Assembly (NCBI RefSeq): GCF_008298015.1
Contig: NZ_VTPX01000014.1
Span: 31,227-95,226 of the forward strand
Length of the DNA: 64,000 nt
DNA from: Salinicola corii
GTDB taxonomy: Bacteria; Pseudomonadota; Gammaproteobacteria; Pseudomonadales; Halomonadaceae
Direction: 5' to 3'
Position 1 is the first letter of the stretch. The number at the start of each line of letters is the position of its first letter. This document shows, in pieces, positions 9,744-19,728 of the stretch. The position numbers and the translations under genes were made by a program. The notes below the pieces were generated by a model that was given only the letters and a program-made list of their open reading frames with translations, ran no database searches and had not been told where the DNA came from.

Positions 9744-10832
9744 ATGAGCGCTCTGCCAGAAATTTCGAAAGATGGACTGAAACGTCATATCGCGCTTGTC
9801 ATCAGAGGGCTGACCGAACTGCGCCACGACGGTCGCTTTCACGAACCCAATCTCGATGGCACCGCGGGCGATTACGTCAGTTTCAACAGTTGGGAGTGGC
9901 CCCAGGGCGTCGGACTCTACGGGATCGCCAGGCTCTGGCAGCATACCCATGATGAAGAGGCGAAAAAGCTGCTGGAGAACTGGTACGAGACCCAGTTGTC
10001 CTCCGAACTGCCTCCCCTCAATGTCAATACCACCGCGCCGATGCTGGCCCTGTCGATCCTGTGGTCGGAAACCGGCGATCCCCGCTGGGAGGAGGCCCTC
10101 GCCAGTTGGGCCGAGCGGTTGATGGCGGAGATGCCACGCACACGCTGCGGCGGGTTTCAGCACAATGTCTCGGACAAGATCAACGACGACGAGCTCTGGG
10201 ACGACACCCTGTTCATGGTTGCGCTTTTCCTGGCCAACTATGGCCGGGCCGCCGACCGTCCGGAGCTCTCCGAAGAGGCCTGCCTTCAGTTCCTGGTGCA
10301 CACCCACTACTTGAGCGAGCGCGAAACCGGCCTGTGGTTCCACGGCTGGACGTTCGACGGCCATCACAACTTTGCGCGGGCCCGCTGGGCGCGGGGCAAC
10401 TCGTGGATTTCCGCCGGCCTGCTGGATTTCCTCGAAACCGCCGACCTGACACCGTCGCTCGAGCGTTATTTCGGCTGGGTACTGCGTGCCCAGATGGAAA
10501 CCCTGCTCGACTACCAGTGCCCCAACGGCGCTTGGCGAACGCTGGTCGACGATGAGATCTCCTATGAAGAGATCTCCGCCACGGCGGCGTTCGGCTACGC
10601 CTTCCTGAAAGGGGCGCGTCTCGGTTACGGCGACGAACGTTGGGAGCGTGCCGGCAGATTGGCGCTGCAGGCGGTGATCGACAACATCGAGGAAGACGGC
10701 ACGGTTGCCAACGTCTCCTACGGTACGCGGATGGGAAACACGCTGCAGTTCTACCGGGACATCCCGATCCATCCCACCGCCTACGGGCAGTCGATGTCAC
10801 TGCTGTGCCTGGTGGAGGCGCTCCAGCACTGA
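9744..10832 (+). CDS. GH105 unsaturated rhamnogalacturonyl/uronyl hydrolase
   Basis: A 362-residue protein of the YteR/YesR type, an (alpha/alpha)6-barrel enzyme that hydrates and releases the 4,5-unsaturated uronic acid from the non-reducing end of oligosaccharides. Supporting stretches are NSWEWPQGVGLYG, DELWDDTLFMVALFLANYGR with the Asp that acts as general acid/base in this family, RARWARGNSWISAGLLDFLE and DIPIHPTAYGQS near the C-terminus. No signal peptide is visible, so it acts in the cytoplasm after TRAP uptake and feeds KduI. The start at 9744 follows GGATGG; an in-frame ATG at 9729 has no good site. I cannot tell galacturonan, rhamnogalacturonan and other uronide substrates apart. 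Confidence 0.9.
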   Translation: MSALPEISKDGLKRHIALVIRGLTELRHDGRFHEPNLDGTAGDYVSFNSWEWPQGVGLYGIARLWQHTHDEEAKKLLENWYETQLSSELPPLNVNTTAPMLALSILWSETGDPRWEEALASWAERLMAEMPRTRCGGFQHNVSDKINDDELWDDTLFMVALFLANYGRAADRPELSEEACLQFLVHTHYLSERETGLWFHGWTFDGHHNFARARWARGNSWISAGLLDFLETADLTPSLERYFGWVLRAQMETLLDYQCPNGAWRTLVDDEISYEEISATAAFGYAFLKGARLGYGDERWERAGRLALQAVIDNIEEDGTVANVSYGTRMGNTLQFYRDIPIHPTAYGQSMSLLCLVEALQH

Positions 10833-11083
10833 GTCTTTCTCAGCGACATCGATGAAGCTGGCCTGACGTTGCGCAGGCCTGTCCCATACGGCCACCACAG
10901 CCTCCTAGACTGAATGCCCCCTCGCTGCAACCACCCCTTCTCACGCTATTGGACAATTGATTAAACGCTGCTTCACGCTCTAGTCTGTGCCGATTGCCGG
11001 CTGTCTGACAGGCCGGCATCACAACGACAAGCGGCCACAAGCCGATATCACAAGAACAGCGATAGCTGTGCAGGAGATGGATA

Positions 11084-12670
11084 ATGAAGAAGACGCTGCT
11101 TGCGGCTGGCATCGCCGCCATGATGCTGGGCGCGACCCCGGTCATGGCCAAGACGCTGGTCTACTGCTCCGAAGGCTCGCCGGAGGGGTTCGATCCCTCG
11201 CTCTACACTGCTGGCACCACCTTCGATGCGTCGAGCAAGACGATCTACAACCGCCTGGTCCAGTTCAAGCCGGGTACCACCGAAGTCGAGCCGGCCATCG
11301 CCGAGAGCTGGGACGTGTCGGACGACGGCCTGGAAGTGACCTTCCACCTGCGCGACGACGTTAAGTTCCAGACCACCGACTATTTCACCCCGAGCCGCAT
11401 GCTCGACGCGGACGACGTCATCTGGACGTTCGAGCGTCAGATGGACGAGAACAATCCGTACTACAAGCTGGCCAACGGCAGTTTCGAATACTTCAACTCG
11501 ATGTCGATGGGCGAGTTGATCAAGTCGATCGACAAGGTCGACGATCACACCGTGAAGTTCGTGCTCACGCAGCCCAACGCGCCCTTCGTGGCAAACCTGG
11601 CGATGGATTTCGCCTCGATCCACTCCAAGGAGTACGAGCAGCAGCTGCTCGACGAGGGCAAGCCGGAGCTGGCCAATCAGCAGCCGATCGGTACCGGTCC
11701 GTTCCAGTTCGTCAACTATCGTGAAGACGCGGCCATTCGCTACCAGGCCAACCCGGACTATTTCCGCGGCAAGCAGCCGATCGACAACCTGGTCTTCGCG
11801 ATCACCTCCGATGCCCAGGTTCGTTATCAGAAGCTGATGGCCGGCGAGTGCCAGGTGATGCCGTTCCCGAACCCGTCCGATGTTCAGGAAATGCAGCAGA
11901 ACGACGATATCAACGTGCTCGAGGAGGCCGGTCTGAACGTGGCTTATCTGGCCTACAACACCCAGATGGCGCCGTTCGACAAGCCGGAAGTGCGCAAGGC
12001 ACTGAACATGGCGATCAACAAGCAGGCGATCATCGATGCGGTGTTCCAGGGTGCCGGCCAGGTGGCCAAGAACCCGATTCCGCCGTCCATGTGGGGCTAC
12101 AACGACGCTATCCAGGACGATCAGTACGATCCCGACAAAGCCAAGCAGATGCTCGAGGACGCGGGGGTCGAGAACCTGAAGATGAACATCTGGGCGATGC
12201 CGGTCCAGCGTCCGTACATGCCCAACGCGCGCCGCACCGCCGAGCTGATGCAGTCGGACCTGTCCAAGGTCGGCGTCGACGCGCAGATCGTCACCTACGA
12301 GTGGGGCGAGTACCTGAAGCGCTCGTCGGACACCAAGCGTGACGGTGCGGTCATCCTCGGCTGGACCGGCGACAACGGCGACCCGGACAACTTCCTGGGC
12401 GTGCTGCTCGGCTGTGACGGTGTCGGCGGCGCCAACCGCTCGCAGTGGTGCTACCAGCCGTTCGACGATCTGATCCAGAAAGCTCGCACCCTGGATAGTC
12501 AGGAAGAGCGTGCCAAGCTCTACGAGCAGGCCCAGGAGATCTTCAAGGAGCAGGCACCTTGGGACACCCTGGCCCACTCCACGGTCTTCATGCCGTTGCG
12601 CAAGGAAGTGACCGGCTACAAGATCGATCCGCTCGGCGGCCATAGCTTCGAAGGCGTCGACATCGAGTGA
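11084..12670 (+). CDS. dppA: Dipeptide ABC transporter substrate-binding protein
   Basis: Periplasmic binding protein of the DppA/OppA family, 528 residues. The signal peptide is residues 1-22, ending PVMA. It is followed by KTLVYCSEGSPEGFDPS, which closely resembles DppA. Further family stretches are DDVIWTFERQMDENNPYY, QPIGTGPFQFVNY and HSTVFMPLRKEV. The start at 11084 is preceded by GGAGATGGATA. It is the first gene of a dppABCDF operon, separated from dppB by a strong hairpin that probably keeps the binding protein in excess over the membrane parts. Confidence 0.93.
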   Translation: MKKTLLAAGIAAMMLGATPVMAKTLVYCSEGSPEGFDPSLYTAGTTFDASSKTIYNRLVQFKPGTTEVEPAIAESWDVSDDGLEVTFHLRDDVKFQTTDYFTPSRMLDADDVIWTFERQMDENNPYYKLANGSFEYFNSMSMGELIKSIDKVDDHTVKFVLTQPNAPFVANLAMDFASIHSKEYEQQLLDEGKPELANQQPIGTGPFQFVNYREDAAIRYQANPDYFRGKQPIDNLVFAITSDAQVRYQKLMAGECQVMPFPNPSDVQEMQQNDDINVLEEAGLNVAYLAYNTQMAPFDKPEVRKALNMAINKQAIIDAVFQGAGQVAKNPIPPSMWGYNDAIQDDQYDPDKAKQMLEDAGVENLKMNIWAMPVQRPYMPNARRTAELMQSDLSKVGVDAQIVTYEWGEYLKRSSDTKRDGAVILGWTGDNGDPDNFLGVLLGCDGVGGANRSQWCYQPFDDLIQKARTLDSQEERAKLYEQAQEIFKEQAPWDTLAHSTVFMPLRKEVTGYKIDPLGGHSFEGVDIE

Positions 12671-12683
12671 TTCTCTCCTAGCG

Positions 12684-12720
12684 AAGACGCGGGGCGGCCC
12701 TGACAGCCGCCCCGCGTCTT
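12684..12720 (+). terminator. Intra-operon 15-bp hairpin between dppA and dppB
   Basis: AAGACGCGGGGCGGC (12684-12698) pairs perfectly with 12706-12720 around a 7-base loop. No U-run follows. Hairpins at this place in binding-protein operons usually stabilise the upstream message and reduce read-through, giving more receptor than permease. Confidence 0.75.
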
Positions 12721-12746
12721 AACGCGTGACTAGCCAGTACTCCAAA

Positions 12747-13751
12747 ATGTTCAAATTCTTTCTGGTCAAGCTGGCGCAGCTGGTCCCGACGTTCATTGGC
12801 GTCACCATCGTTGCGTTCGCTTTCATTCGCCTGTTGCCGGGCGATCCGATTCTGCTGATGGCGGGGGAGCGCGGCATTTCCGCCGAACGCTACGCCCAGC
12901 TCGAATCTCAAATGGGCTTCGACCGCTCTCTGGTCGTCCAATATCTCGATTTCCTGAAGGGATTGCTTCACGGCGATCTCGGTAACTCCCTGGTGACCCA
13001 CGCGCCGGTGATGGACGAGTTCATGAGCCGCTTCCCGGCGACGCTCGAACTCTCGCTGTTCGCGCTGGCGTTCGCCGTGATCATCGGCCTGCCGGCGGGT
13101 GTGCTGGCGGCGGTCAAGCGTGGCAAGACGCTCGACCACACCATCATGGGGGTCAGCCTGACCGGCTATTCGATGCCGATCTTCTGGTGGGGCCTGCTGC
13201 TGATCATGCTGTTCTCGAGCACCCTGGGCTGGACCCCGGTCTCCGGGCGCATCTCGTACATGTACTTCATCGAGCCAGTCACCGGCTTCATGACCATCGA
13301 CAGCCTGATCGCCGGCGACTGGGGCGCGTTTCTCTCCTCGCTGCACTACCTGATCCTGCCGTCGATCGTGCTGGGGACGATCCCGCTGGCGGTCATCGCC
13401 CGTCAGACCCGCTCCTCGATGCTCGAGGTGCTGGGCGAGGACTACGTGCGCACCGCGCGAGCCAAGGGATTGTCCAACTTCCGCGTGATCATGGTGCATA
13501 CCCTGCGCAACGCGCTAATTTCGGTGGTGACGGTGATCGGGCTTCAGGTCGGCCTGCTGCTGGCGGGGGCGATCCTGACCGAAACGATCTTCTCGTGGCC
13601 GGGCATCGGCAAGTGGATGATCGATGCGATCTCGCGACGTGACTACCCCTCGGTGCAGGGCGGCCTGGTCCTGATCGCGTTCATCGTGATGATCGTCAAT
13701 CTGCTGGTCGATCTCGCCTATGGCGTCATCAACCCGCGCATTCGCCACTAA
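12747..13751 (+). CDS. dppB: Dipeptide ABC transporter permease DppB
   Basis: Inner-membrane permease with six predicted helices. The N-terminus MFKFFLVKLAQLVPTFIGVT aligns with E. coli DppB from its first residue, which favours the ATG at 12747 over an in-frame GTG at 12726; neither has a clear ribosome site. The EAA loop appears as EDYVRTARAKGLSNFRVIM-H, the contact for the ATPases. Length is 334 residues. It is followed after 15 bases by dppC. Confidence 0.93.
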   Translation: MFKFFLVKLAQLVPTFIGVTIVAFAFIRLLPGDPILLMAGERGISAERYAQLESQMGFDRSLVVQYLDFLKGLLHGDLGNSLVTHAPVMDEFMSRFPATLELSLFALAFAVIIGLPAGVLAAVKRGKTLDHTIMGVSLTGYSMPIFWWGLLLIMLFSSTLGWTPVSGRISYMYFIEPVTGFMTIDSLIAGDWGAFLSSLHYLILPSIVLGTIPLAVIARQTRSSMLEVLGEDYVRTARAKGLSNFRVIMVHTLRNALISVVTVIGLQVGLLLAGAILTETIFSWPGIGKWMIDAISRRDYPSVQGGLVLIAFIVMIVNLLVDLAYGVINPRIRH

Positions 13752-13766
13752 CAGGGGGCTATCATC

Positions 13767-14666
13767 ATGAGTACCATTTCTACCCCCGCCGCACCCGGTT
13801 CGTTCCGCTACCAGCTGGCCTCCTTCTGGAGCGACTTCAGCGCCAGTCGCGGCGCGCTGGTCGGCCTGATCTTCATCGTCTTCATTCTGCTCGTCGCGCT
13901 GTTCGCGCCATGGGTCGCGCCGCATGACCCGGCGATGCAGGATCGTGCCGCGCTGCTGGTGCCGCCGGTGTGGCATGCCGAGGGTAGCTGGAACTACGTC
14001 CTCGGCACCGACGCGGTAGGTCGCGACATCCTCTCGCGACTGATCTACGGCGCGCGCTATTCGCTCTCGATCAGCGCCATGGTGGTGGTGATCTCGATGG
14101 GCGTGGGCATTTTCCTCGGCCTGCTGGCCGGGTATTTCCGTGGCTGGATCGAGACTGTCATTACCCGTGTGATGGACGTGGTGCTGGCGTTTCCCAGCCT
14201 GCTGCTGGCACTGGGCCTGGTCGCCATCCTCAGCCCCGGTCTGACCAGCGCCATGATCGCCATCGCGCTGGTGCAGTTGCCTTACTTCGTGCGGCTGACG
14301 CGGGCCGCGGTGATTGGCGAGAAGAATCGCGAGTACGTCATCGCCAGCCGGCTCTCCGGTGCCGGGCATCTGCGCCTGATGTTCAACACCTTGCTGCCCA
14401 ACTGCATGGCGCCGCTGATCGTGCAGGCGACGCTCTCTTTCTCCACTGCGATTCTCGATATCGCGGCGCTGGGCTTCCTGGGCATGGGTGTCCAGCCGCC
14501 GACGCCGGAGTGGGGCGCGATGCTGGCCAACGCCCGCGAGTTCATGGGTAGCGCCTACTGGGCGGTGACATTTCCGGGGCTGATCATCCTGCTGACTGTG
14601 CTGATGATCAACCTGATGGGCGACGGCCTGCGCGATGCGCTGGACCCGAAGATGAAAAGATCGTGA
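13767..14666 (+). CDS. dppC: Dipeptide ABC transporter permease DppC
   Basis: A 299-residue inner-membrane permease, partner of DppB. It shows LGTDAVGRDILSRLIYGAR, the well-known DppC/OppC signature, then an EAA loop NREYVIASRLSGAGHLRLM and the C-terminal LGFLGMGVQPPTPEWGAML. The N-terminal cytoplasmic stretch before the first helix (about residue 30) is normal for the family. The ATG at 13767 follows GGGGG. The ATPase genes follow after 63 bases. Confidence 0.95.
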   Translation: MSTISTPAAPGSFRYQLASFWSDFSASRGALVGLIFIVFILLVALFAPWVAPHDPAMQDRAALLVPPVWHAEGSWNYVLGTDAVGRDILSRLIYGARYSLSISAMVVVISMGVGIFLGLLAGYFRGWIETVITRVMDVVLAFPSLLLALGLVAILSPGLTSAMIAIALVQLPYFVRLTRAAVIGEKNREYVIASRLSGAGHLRLMFNTLLPNCMAPLIVQATLSFSTAILDIAALGFLGMGVQPPTPEWGAMLANAREFMGSAYWAVTFPGLIILLTVLMINLMGDGLRDALDPKMKRS

Positions 14667-14729
14667 GCGCTTCGCTCGCCCTGGCGCATGGCGTTCGGGG
14701 CGGGTGCGGCGACGCGATGAGGAGTTGTC

Positions 14730-15766
14730 ATGGCATTACTAGATATCGAAGGGCTCAGCGTTCGCTTCAAGACCAGTAGCGGCCTGTTTGCCGCCGTGGA
14801 AGGCGTCGACATCAACGTCGACCGTGGCGAAGTGTGGTCGATCGTGGGCGAATCCGGCTCGGGCAAGTCGGTGTCCATGCTTGCCACCATGGGCCTGCTG
14901 CCGTGGACGGCGCAGGTCACCGCCGACAAGATGACATTCGACGGCCAGGATCTGCAGCAGCTGAGTTCGCGCCAGCGCCGGCGCATCGTCGGCGGCGAGA
15001 TGTCGATGATCTTTCAGGAGCCGATGAGCAGCCTCAACCCCTGCTTCACCGTCGGCACCCAGATCGACGAGATGATCAAGCAGCACCTGGGAGGCTCGCG
15101 TAAGGAGCGCCACGAACGAGCGCTGGATCTGCTGGCGCAGGTGGGGATTCCCGATCCGGCGCGACGGATCAAGGCCTACCCGCATCAGCTATCCGGCGGC
15201 ATGAGCCAGCGGGTGATGATCGCCATGGCGATCTCCTGTAACCCGCGGCTGCTGATCGCCGACGAGCCGACCACCGCGCTCGACGTCACCATCCAGGCGC
15301 AGATCCTCGAGCTGCTGCTGCGGCTGCAGGAAGATACCGGCATGGCGCTGATCCTGATCACCCACGACATGGGCGTGGTGGCGGAGACCGCCAAGCACGT
15401 GGTGGTGCAGTACGCCGGCCGCCAGGTCGAGAAACAGGACGTGAAGTCGCTGTTCGCCAACCCGCGCCACCCCTACACCGAAGCGCTGCTGTCGGCGCTG
15501 CCGGAGCGCGCAGGCAATCAGGCGCGACTGCCGACCATTCCCGGCGTCGTTCCCGGCCAGCACGATCGGCCGAGCGGCTGCCTGTTCAATCCGCGCTGCC
15601 AGTACGCCACCGAGCATTGTCGCGAGGTGGAGCCGGTACCAGCCGCGGACGATCCCGCCCGTACGTTGTGTCACTATCCCCTGGAAGACGGGATCTCGCC
15701 GTCGCCGGCTGCGGCGGGCGCTGCGCGAGACAACCCGCAATCCAGCCCGCATAGAGAGGTGCGCCC

Positions 15767-15770
<4 letters not shown>
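14730..15770 (+). CDS. dppD: Dipeptide ABC transporter ATP-binding protein DppD
   Basis: A 346-residue ATPase of the oligopeptide type. Walker A is GESGSGKS, the signature is [15 protein letters not shown], Walker B is [14 protein letters not shown], and the H-loop is LITHDMG. The oligopeptide-type C-terminal extension contains a cysteine cluster ([14 protein letters not shown]) that may bind an iron-sulfur cluster in this family. The ATG at 14730 follows GAGGAG. Its stop overlaps the dppF start by four bases (ATGA), which indicates translational coupling. Confidence 0.95.
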
Positions 15771-16771
<1,001 letters not shown>

Positions 16772-16823
16772 CGCGACGCGGGATACGCGGGCGTGGATCT
16801 GCGCCGGTCGGTGGGCGAGAAGA

Positions 16824-17918
16824 TCAGACGGCGAAGAGGGATGACAGCGGCGTCAGCCTTGCCGCATGTTCGAGGCGGCGATCCTGGTCGTCGAACAGGT
16901 GCAGCGGGCCGTCGACGGCCAGCCGGATCGCGCCCTGCTGTCGAATGCCGGATGCGGCGAGCGCCGTCACCGGCAACCTGGCTGTCAGCGGCTCGTGATG
17001 TTCCGGCAGCCGGCAGTGAACCAGGGCATCCACGCCCAGCGGTTCGATCATCTCCACCGTGCCTGCCAGCTCTCCCTGCGGGTCGAGTCTCAAGTGCTCC
17101 GGGCGCAGGCCGAGCGTGGCCGCCCCAGGGTCGCCGGAGAGCTGGAGCCCAGCACACAGGTGGGCGCCGTCGCGAGCCCGTTTGACGGGTATCAGGTTCA
17201 TCGCCGGCGAGCCGATGAAGCGGGCCACGAAGCAACTGATCGGCTTCTCGAACAGTGCCATCGGCGTGCCGATCTGTTCGATGCGACCGTCGCGCATGAC
17301 CACCAGCCGATCGGCTAGCGTCATCGCTTCTACCTGATCGTGGGTGACGTATAGCATGCTGGCCCCCAGCCGCTGCTGGAGGCGCCGAATCTCCAGGCGC
17401 ATCTGGACGCGCAGCGCCGCATCCAGATTCGAGAGTGGCTCGTCGAACAGGAATACGGTTGGCTCGCGGACGATGGCGCGCCCCATCGCCACGCGCTGGC
17501 GCTGTCCGCCGGAGAGTTGGCGGGGACGACGCTCGAGCAGGGCATCGATACCCAACAGTGTCGCCGCCTCGTGCACCCGACGCTCGATCTCCGCGCGGGG
17601 GCGCCGCTGCAGCTTGAGCGCGTAGGCCATGTTGTCGAACACGCTCATGTGCGGATAGAGCGCGTAGTTCTGGAACACCATCGCTATCCCGCGCTCGGCC
17701 GGCTCCAGGGCGTTGGCGACGGTCTCGCCGATGATCAACTGGCCACCACTGATGGCTTCGAGACCCGCCACCATGCGTAGCAGCGTGGACTTGCCGCAGC
17801 CCGATGGGCCCACGATGACCATCAGCTCGCCCGCTTCCAGGGTCAGGTCCAGCGCCTCGACGGCTCGATGGCCGCCCGGGTAGGTCTTGGACAACTGGCG
17901 GCAGGTCAGTGTGGCCAT
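16824..17918 (-). CDS. ugpC: sn-glycerol-3-phosphate ABC transporter ATP-binding protein
   Basis: A 364-residue ATPase of the MalK/UgpC type. Walker [10 protein letters not shown] is at 37-45, the signature is [15 protein letters not shown], Walker [14 protein letters not shown], and there is a C-terminal OB-like regulatory region from about residue 240 ([13 protein letters not shown]). The last of four minus-strand genes in the order ugpB-ugpA-ugpE-ugpC. Assignment to glycerol-3-phosphate rests on the UgpB-like receptor, because this ATPase family alone does not fix the substrate. Confidence 0.92.
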   Translation of the reverse strand: MATLTCRQLSKTYPGGHRAVEALDLTLEAGELMVIVGPSGCGKSTLLRMVAGLEAISGGQLIIGETVANALEPAERGIAMVFQNYALYPHMSVFDNMAYALKLQRRPRAEIERRVHEAATLLGIDALLERRPRQLSGGQRQRVAMGRAIVREPTVFLFDEPLSNLDAALRVQMRLEIRRLQQRLGASMLYVTHDQVEAMTLADRLVVMRDGRIEQIGTPMALFEKPISCFVARFIGSPAMNLIPVKRARDGAHLCAGLQLSGDPGAATLGLRPEHLRLDPQGELAGTVEMIEPLGVDALVHCRLPEHHEPLTARLPVTALAASGIRQQGAIRLAVDGPLHLFDDQDRRLEHAARLTPLSSLFAV

Positions 17919-17940
17919 GGTGGTTCTCCACGGTTGGAAA

Positions 17941-18786
17941 TCATTTCTCAGTATCGGTCAGGCCACGCACGAAGAAGCGCTGCATGGCAATGATGACCGC
18001 CACCGGCGGCAGCACGGTCATCACCGCCATGGCGGTGGCCAGTTGCCATGGCGGCAGGGTGTCGGTGGACTGGACGAGATTCTTCAGACTGATCACGGCG
18101 GTGGCGTGTTCCGGCGAGTTGGCCGCCAGCAGGGGCCACAGGTACTGGTTCCATCCGTAGATGAACATGATCACGAACAGCGCCGCCAGGTTGGTCTTCG
18201 ACAGCGGCAGCACGAAGTCCTTCAGGAAGCGCAGCGGCCCGGCGCCGTCGAGCCGGGCGGCCTCGAATAGCTCTTGCGGCAGACTCATGAAACTCTGGCG
18301 CAGCAGGAAAGTGGCGGTGGCGGAAGCAATCAGTGGCAGGATCATGCCGGCATAGGTATCGATCAGCCCGAAGCGCGCCACCACGCCGTAGGTCGGCACG
18401 ATGCGCACTTCCACCGGCAGCATCAGGGTGATGAAGATCAGCCAGAAGCAGAGCGTGCGGCAGGGGAAGCGGAAGAACACGATGGCGTAGGCGGCCAGCA
18501 GCGAGATCGCGATCTTGCCGATCGCGATGCCGAGTGCCATCACCAGTGAGTTGCCCAGCAGCCGCAGGGCGCTGACACCGAGTCCCGCGATCGGCTGTGA
18601 CAGCAACTGCCAGTAGTTGGCCAGCCCCTCGCTGCCGAACCACAGCGGGGCGATACCGCTCTGCAGGTCGCCCGCGCTATGGGTGGAGGCGGTGAGTGCC
18701 AGCCACAGCGGCAGTCCGAACACGATCACGCCGAGCAGCAGCAGCAGATGGGTCAGCCGGTCGAGATGAGGGCGGTGGTAGCGCAT
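17941..18786 (-). CDS. ugpE: sn-glycerol-3-phosphate ABC transporter permease UgpE
   Basis: A 281-residue inner-membrane permease with six helices. The EAA loop is QELFEAARLDGAGPLRFLKDFVLPLSK. The internal stretch LMLPVEVRIVPTYGVVARFGLIDTYAG is characteristic of UgpE. The ATG at 18786 overlaps the ugpA stop by one base (TGATG), which rules out the long in-frame upstream extension. Confidence 0.93.
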   Translation of the reverse strand: MRYHRPHLDRLTHLLLLLGVIVFGLPLWLALTASTHSAGDLQSGIAPLWFGSEGLANYWQLLSQPIAGLGVSALRLLGNSLVMALGIAIGKIAISLLAAYAIVFFRFPCRTLCFWLIFITLMLPVEVRIVPTYGVVARFGLIDTYAGMILPLIASATATFLLRQSFMSLPQELFEAARLDGAGPLRFLKDFVLPLSKTNLAALFVIMFIYGWNQYLWPLLAANSPEHATAVISLKNLVQSTDTLPPWQLATAMAVMTVLPPVAVIIAMQRFFVRGLTDTEK

Positions 18787-19661
18787 CAGTACTGGACCCG
18801 TCGTTCGAGATAACGGAACTGGACGAACGTGAGCGCGCCGACCAGCACCATCAACAACACCGACTGGGCGCTCGAACTGCCCAGATCGCGTGCCACGAAG
18901 CCATCCTCGTAGAGTTTGTAGACCAGCGTGCGGGTCGCGCCGCCAGGTCCGCCGAGGGTGGTGTTGTCGATGGTGGCGAAGGTCTCGAACAGCACGTAGA
19001 CGCTGTTCATGACCAGCAGGAAGAAGGCGGTCGGCGAGAGCAGCGGCAGCGTGATGCCGACGAATCGCCGGAACGGGCTGGCGCCGTCGATGGCCGCTGC
19101 CTCGAGCAGCGAGGCCGGGATCATCTGCAGCCCGGCGAGAAAGAACACGAAGTTGTAACTCATCTGCTGCCAGATCGAGGCGATCACCACCAGCAGCAGC
19201 GCCTGCCCGGGATTCAACTGGGCGTCCCAATGGATGCCGAAGCCGGCCAGCGCATGGGTCAGCACACCGAGTACCGGGTCGAACATGAACATCCATAAAA
19301 GGCCTGCGACCGCGGGCGCGATGGCATAGGGCCAGGTCAGCAGGATGCGGTAGAGTCTGGCGCCGTGCATCACGCGATCGGCGAGCACTGCAAGCAGCAA
19401 TGCCAGCCCCATGGCGCCGACCGCCACCAGCACGCTGAACAGCGCCGTCACCCCCATGGCTTGCCAGTACTCCGCCGAGGCCATGACCCGCTGGAAGTTC
19501 GCCAGGCCCACGAAGCGTTCGCCGAGTCCGAAGGCATCCTGAACATAGAACGCCTGACGCAGCGATTCCGCGGCCGGCCAGAAGAAGAACACGGCCACGA
19601 TGGCGAGCTGCGGCGCCAGCAGCAGCCAGGGCGTGAAACGGTGGCGTTCGAATGTGGTCAT
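18786..19661 (-). CDS. ugpA: sn-glycerol-3-phosphate ABC transporter permease UgpA
   Basis: A 291-residue permease that forms the membrane channel with UgpE. It begins with a hydrophobic segment after TPWLLLAPQL and has QAFYVQDAFGLGERFVGLANF in the first periplasmic loop, typical of UgpA. The EAA-like loop is ASLLEAAAIDGASPFRRFVGI. It lies 67 bases downstream of ugpB and is coupled to ugpE by a one-base overlap. Confidence 0.94.
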   Translation of the reverse strand: MTTFERHRFTPWLLLAPQLAIVAVFFFWPAAESLRQAFYVQDAFGLGERFVGLANFQRVMASAEYWQAMGVTALFSVLVAVGAMGLALLLAVLADRVMHGARLYRILLTWPYAIAPAVAGLLWMFMFDPVLGVLTHALAGFGIHWDAQLNPGQALLLVVIASIWQQMSYNFVFFLAGLQMIPASLLEAAAIDGASPFRRFVGITLPLLSPTAFFLLVMNSVYVLFETFATIDNTTLGGPGGATRTLVYKLYEDGFVARDLGSSSAQSVLLMVLVGALTFVQFRYLERRVQY

Positions 19662-19728
19662 CGATGGTTAGGCGGGTGGCTTGAGCCGCCCGCCGCTAGC
19701 GTGGGGAAAATGAGAATTGGCGCCAACG

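Noticed and set aside
10833..11083. Possible promoter TTGATT-N18-TAGTCT and weak GGCCTG hairpin before dppA
   Set aside because: Matches are too weak to list as features; nothing else was recognised in the gap.
11048..12643. Minus-strand open frame of 531 codons
   Set aside because: Antisense shadow of dppA, which has a clear signal peptide and family motifs.
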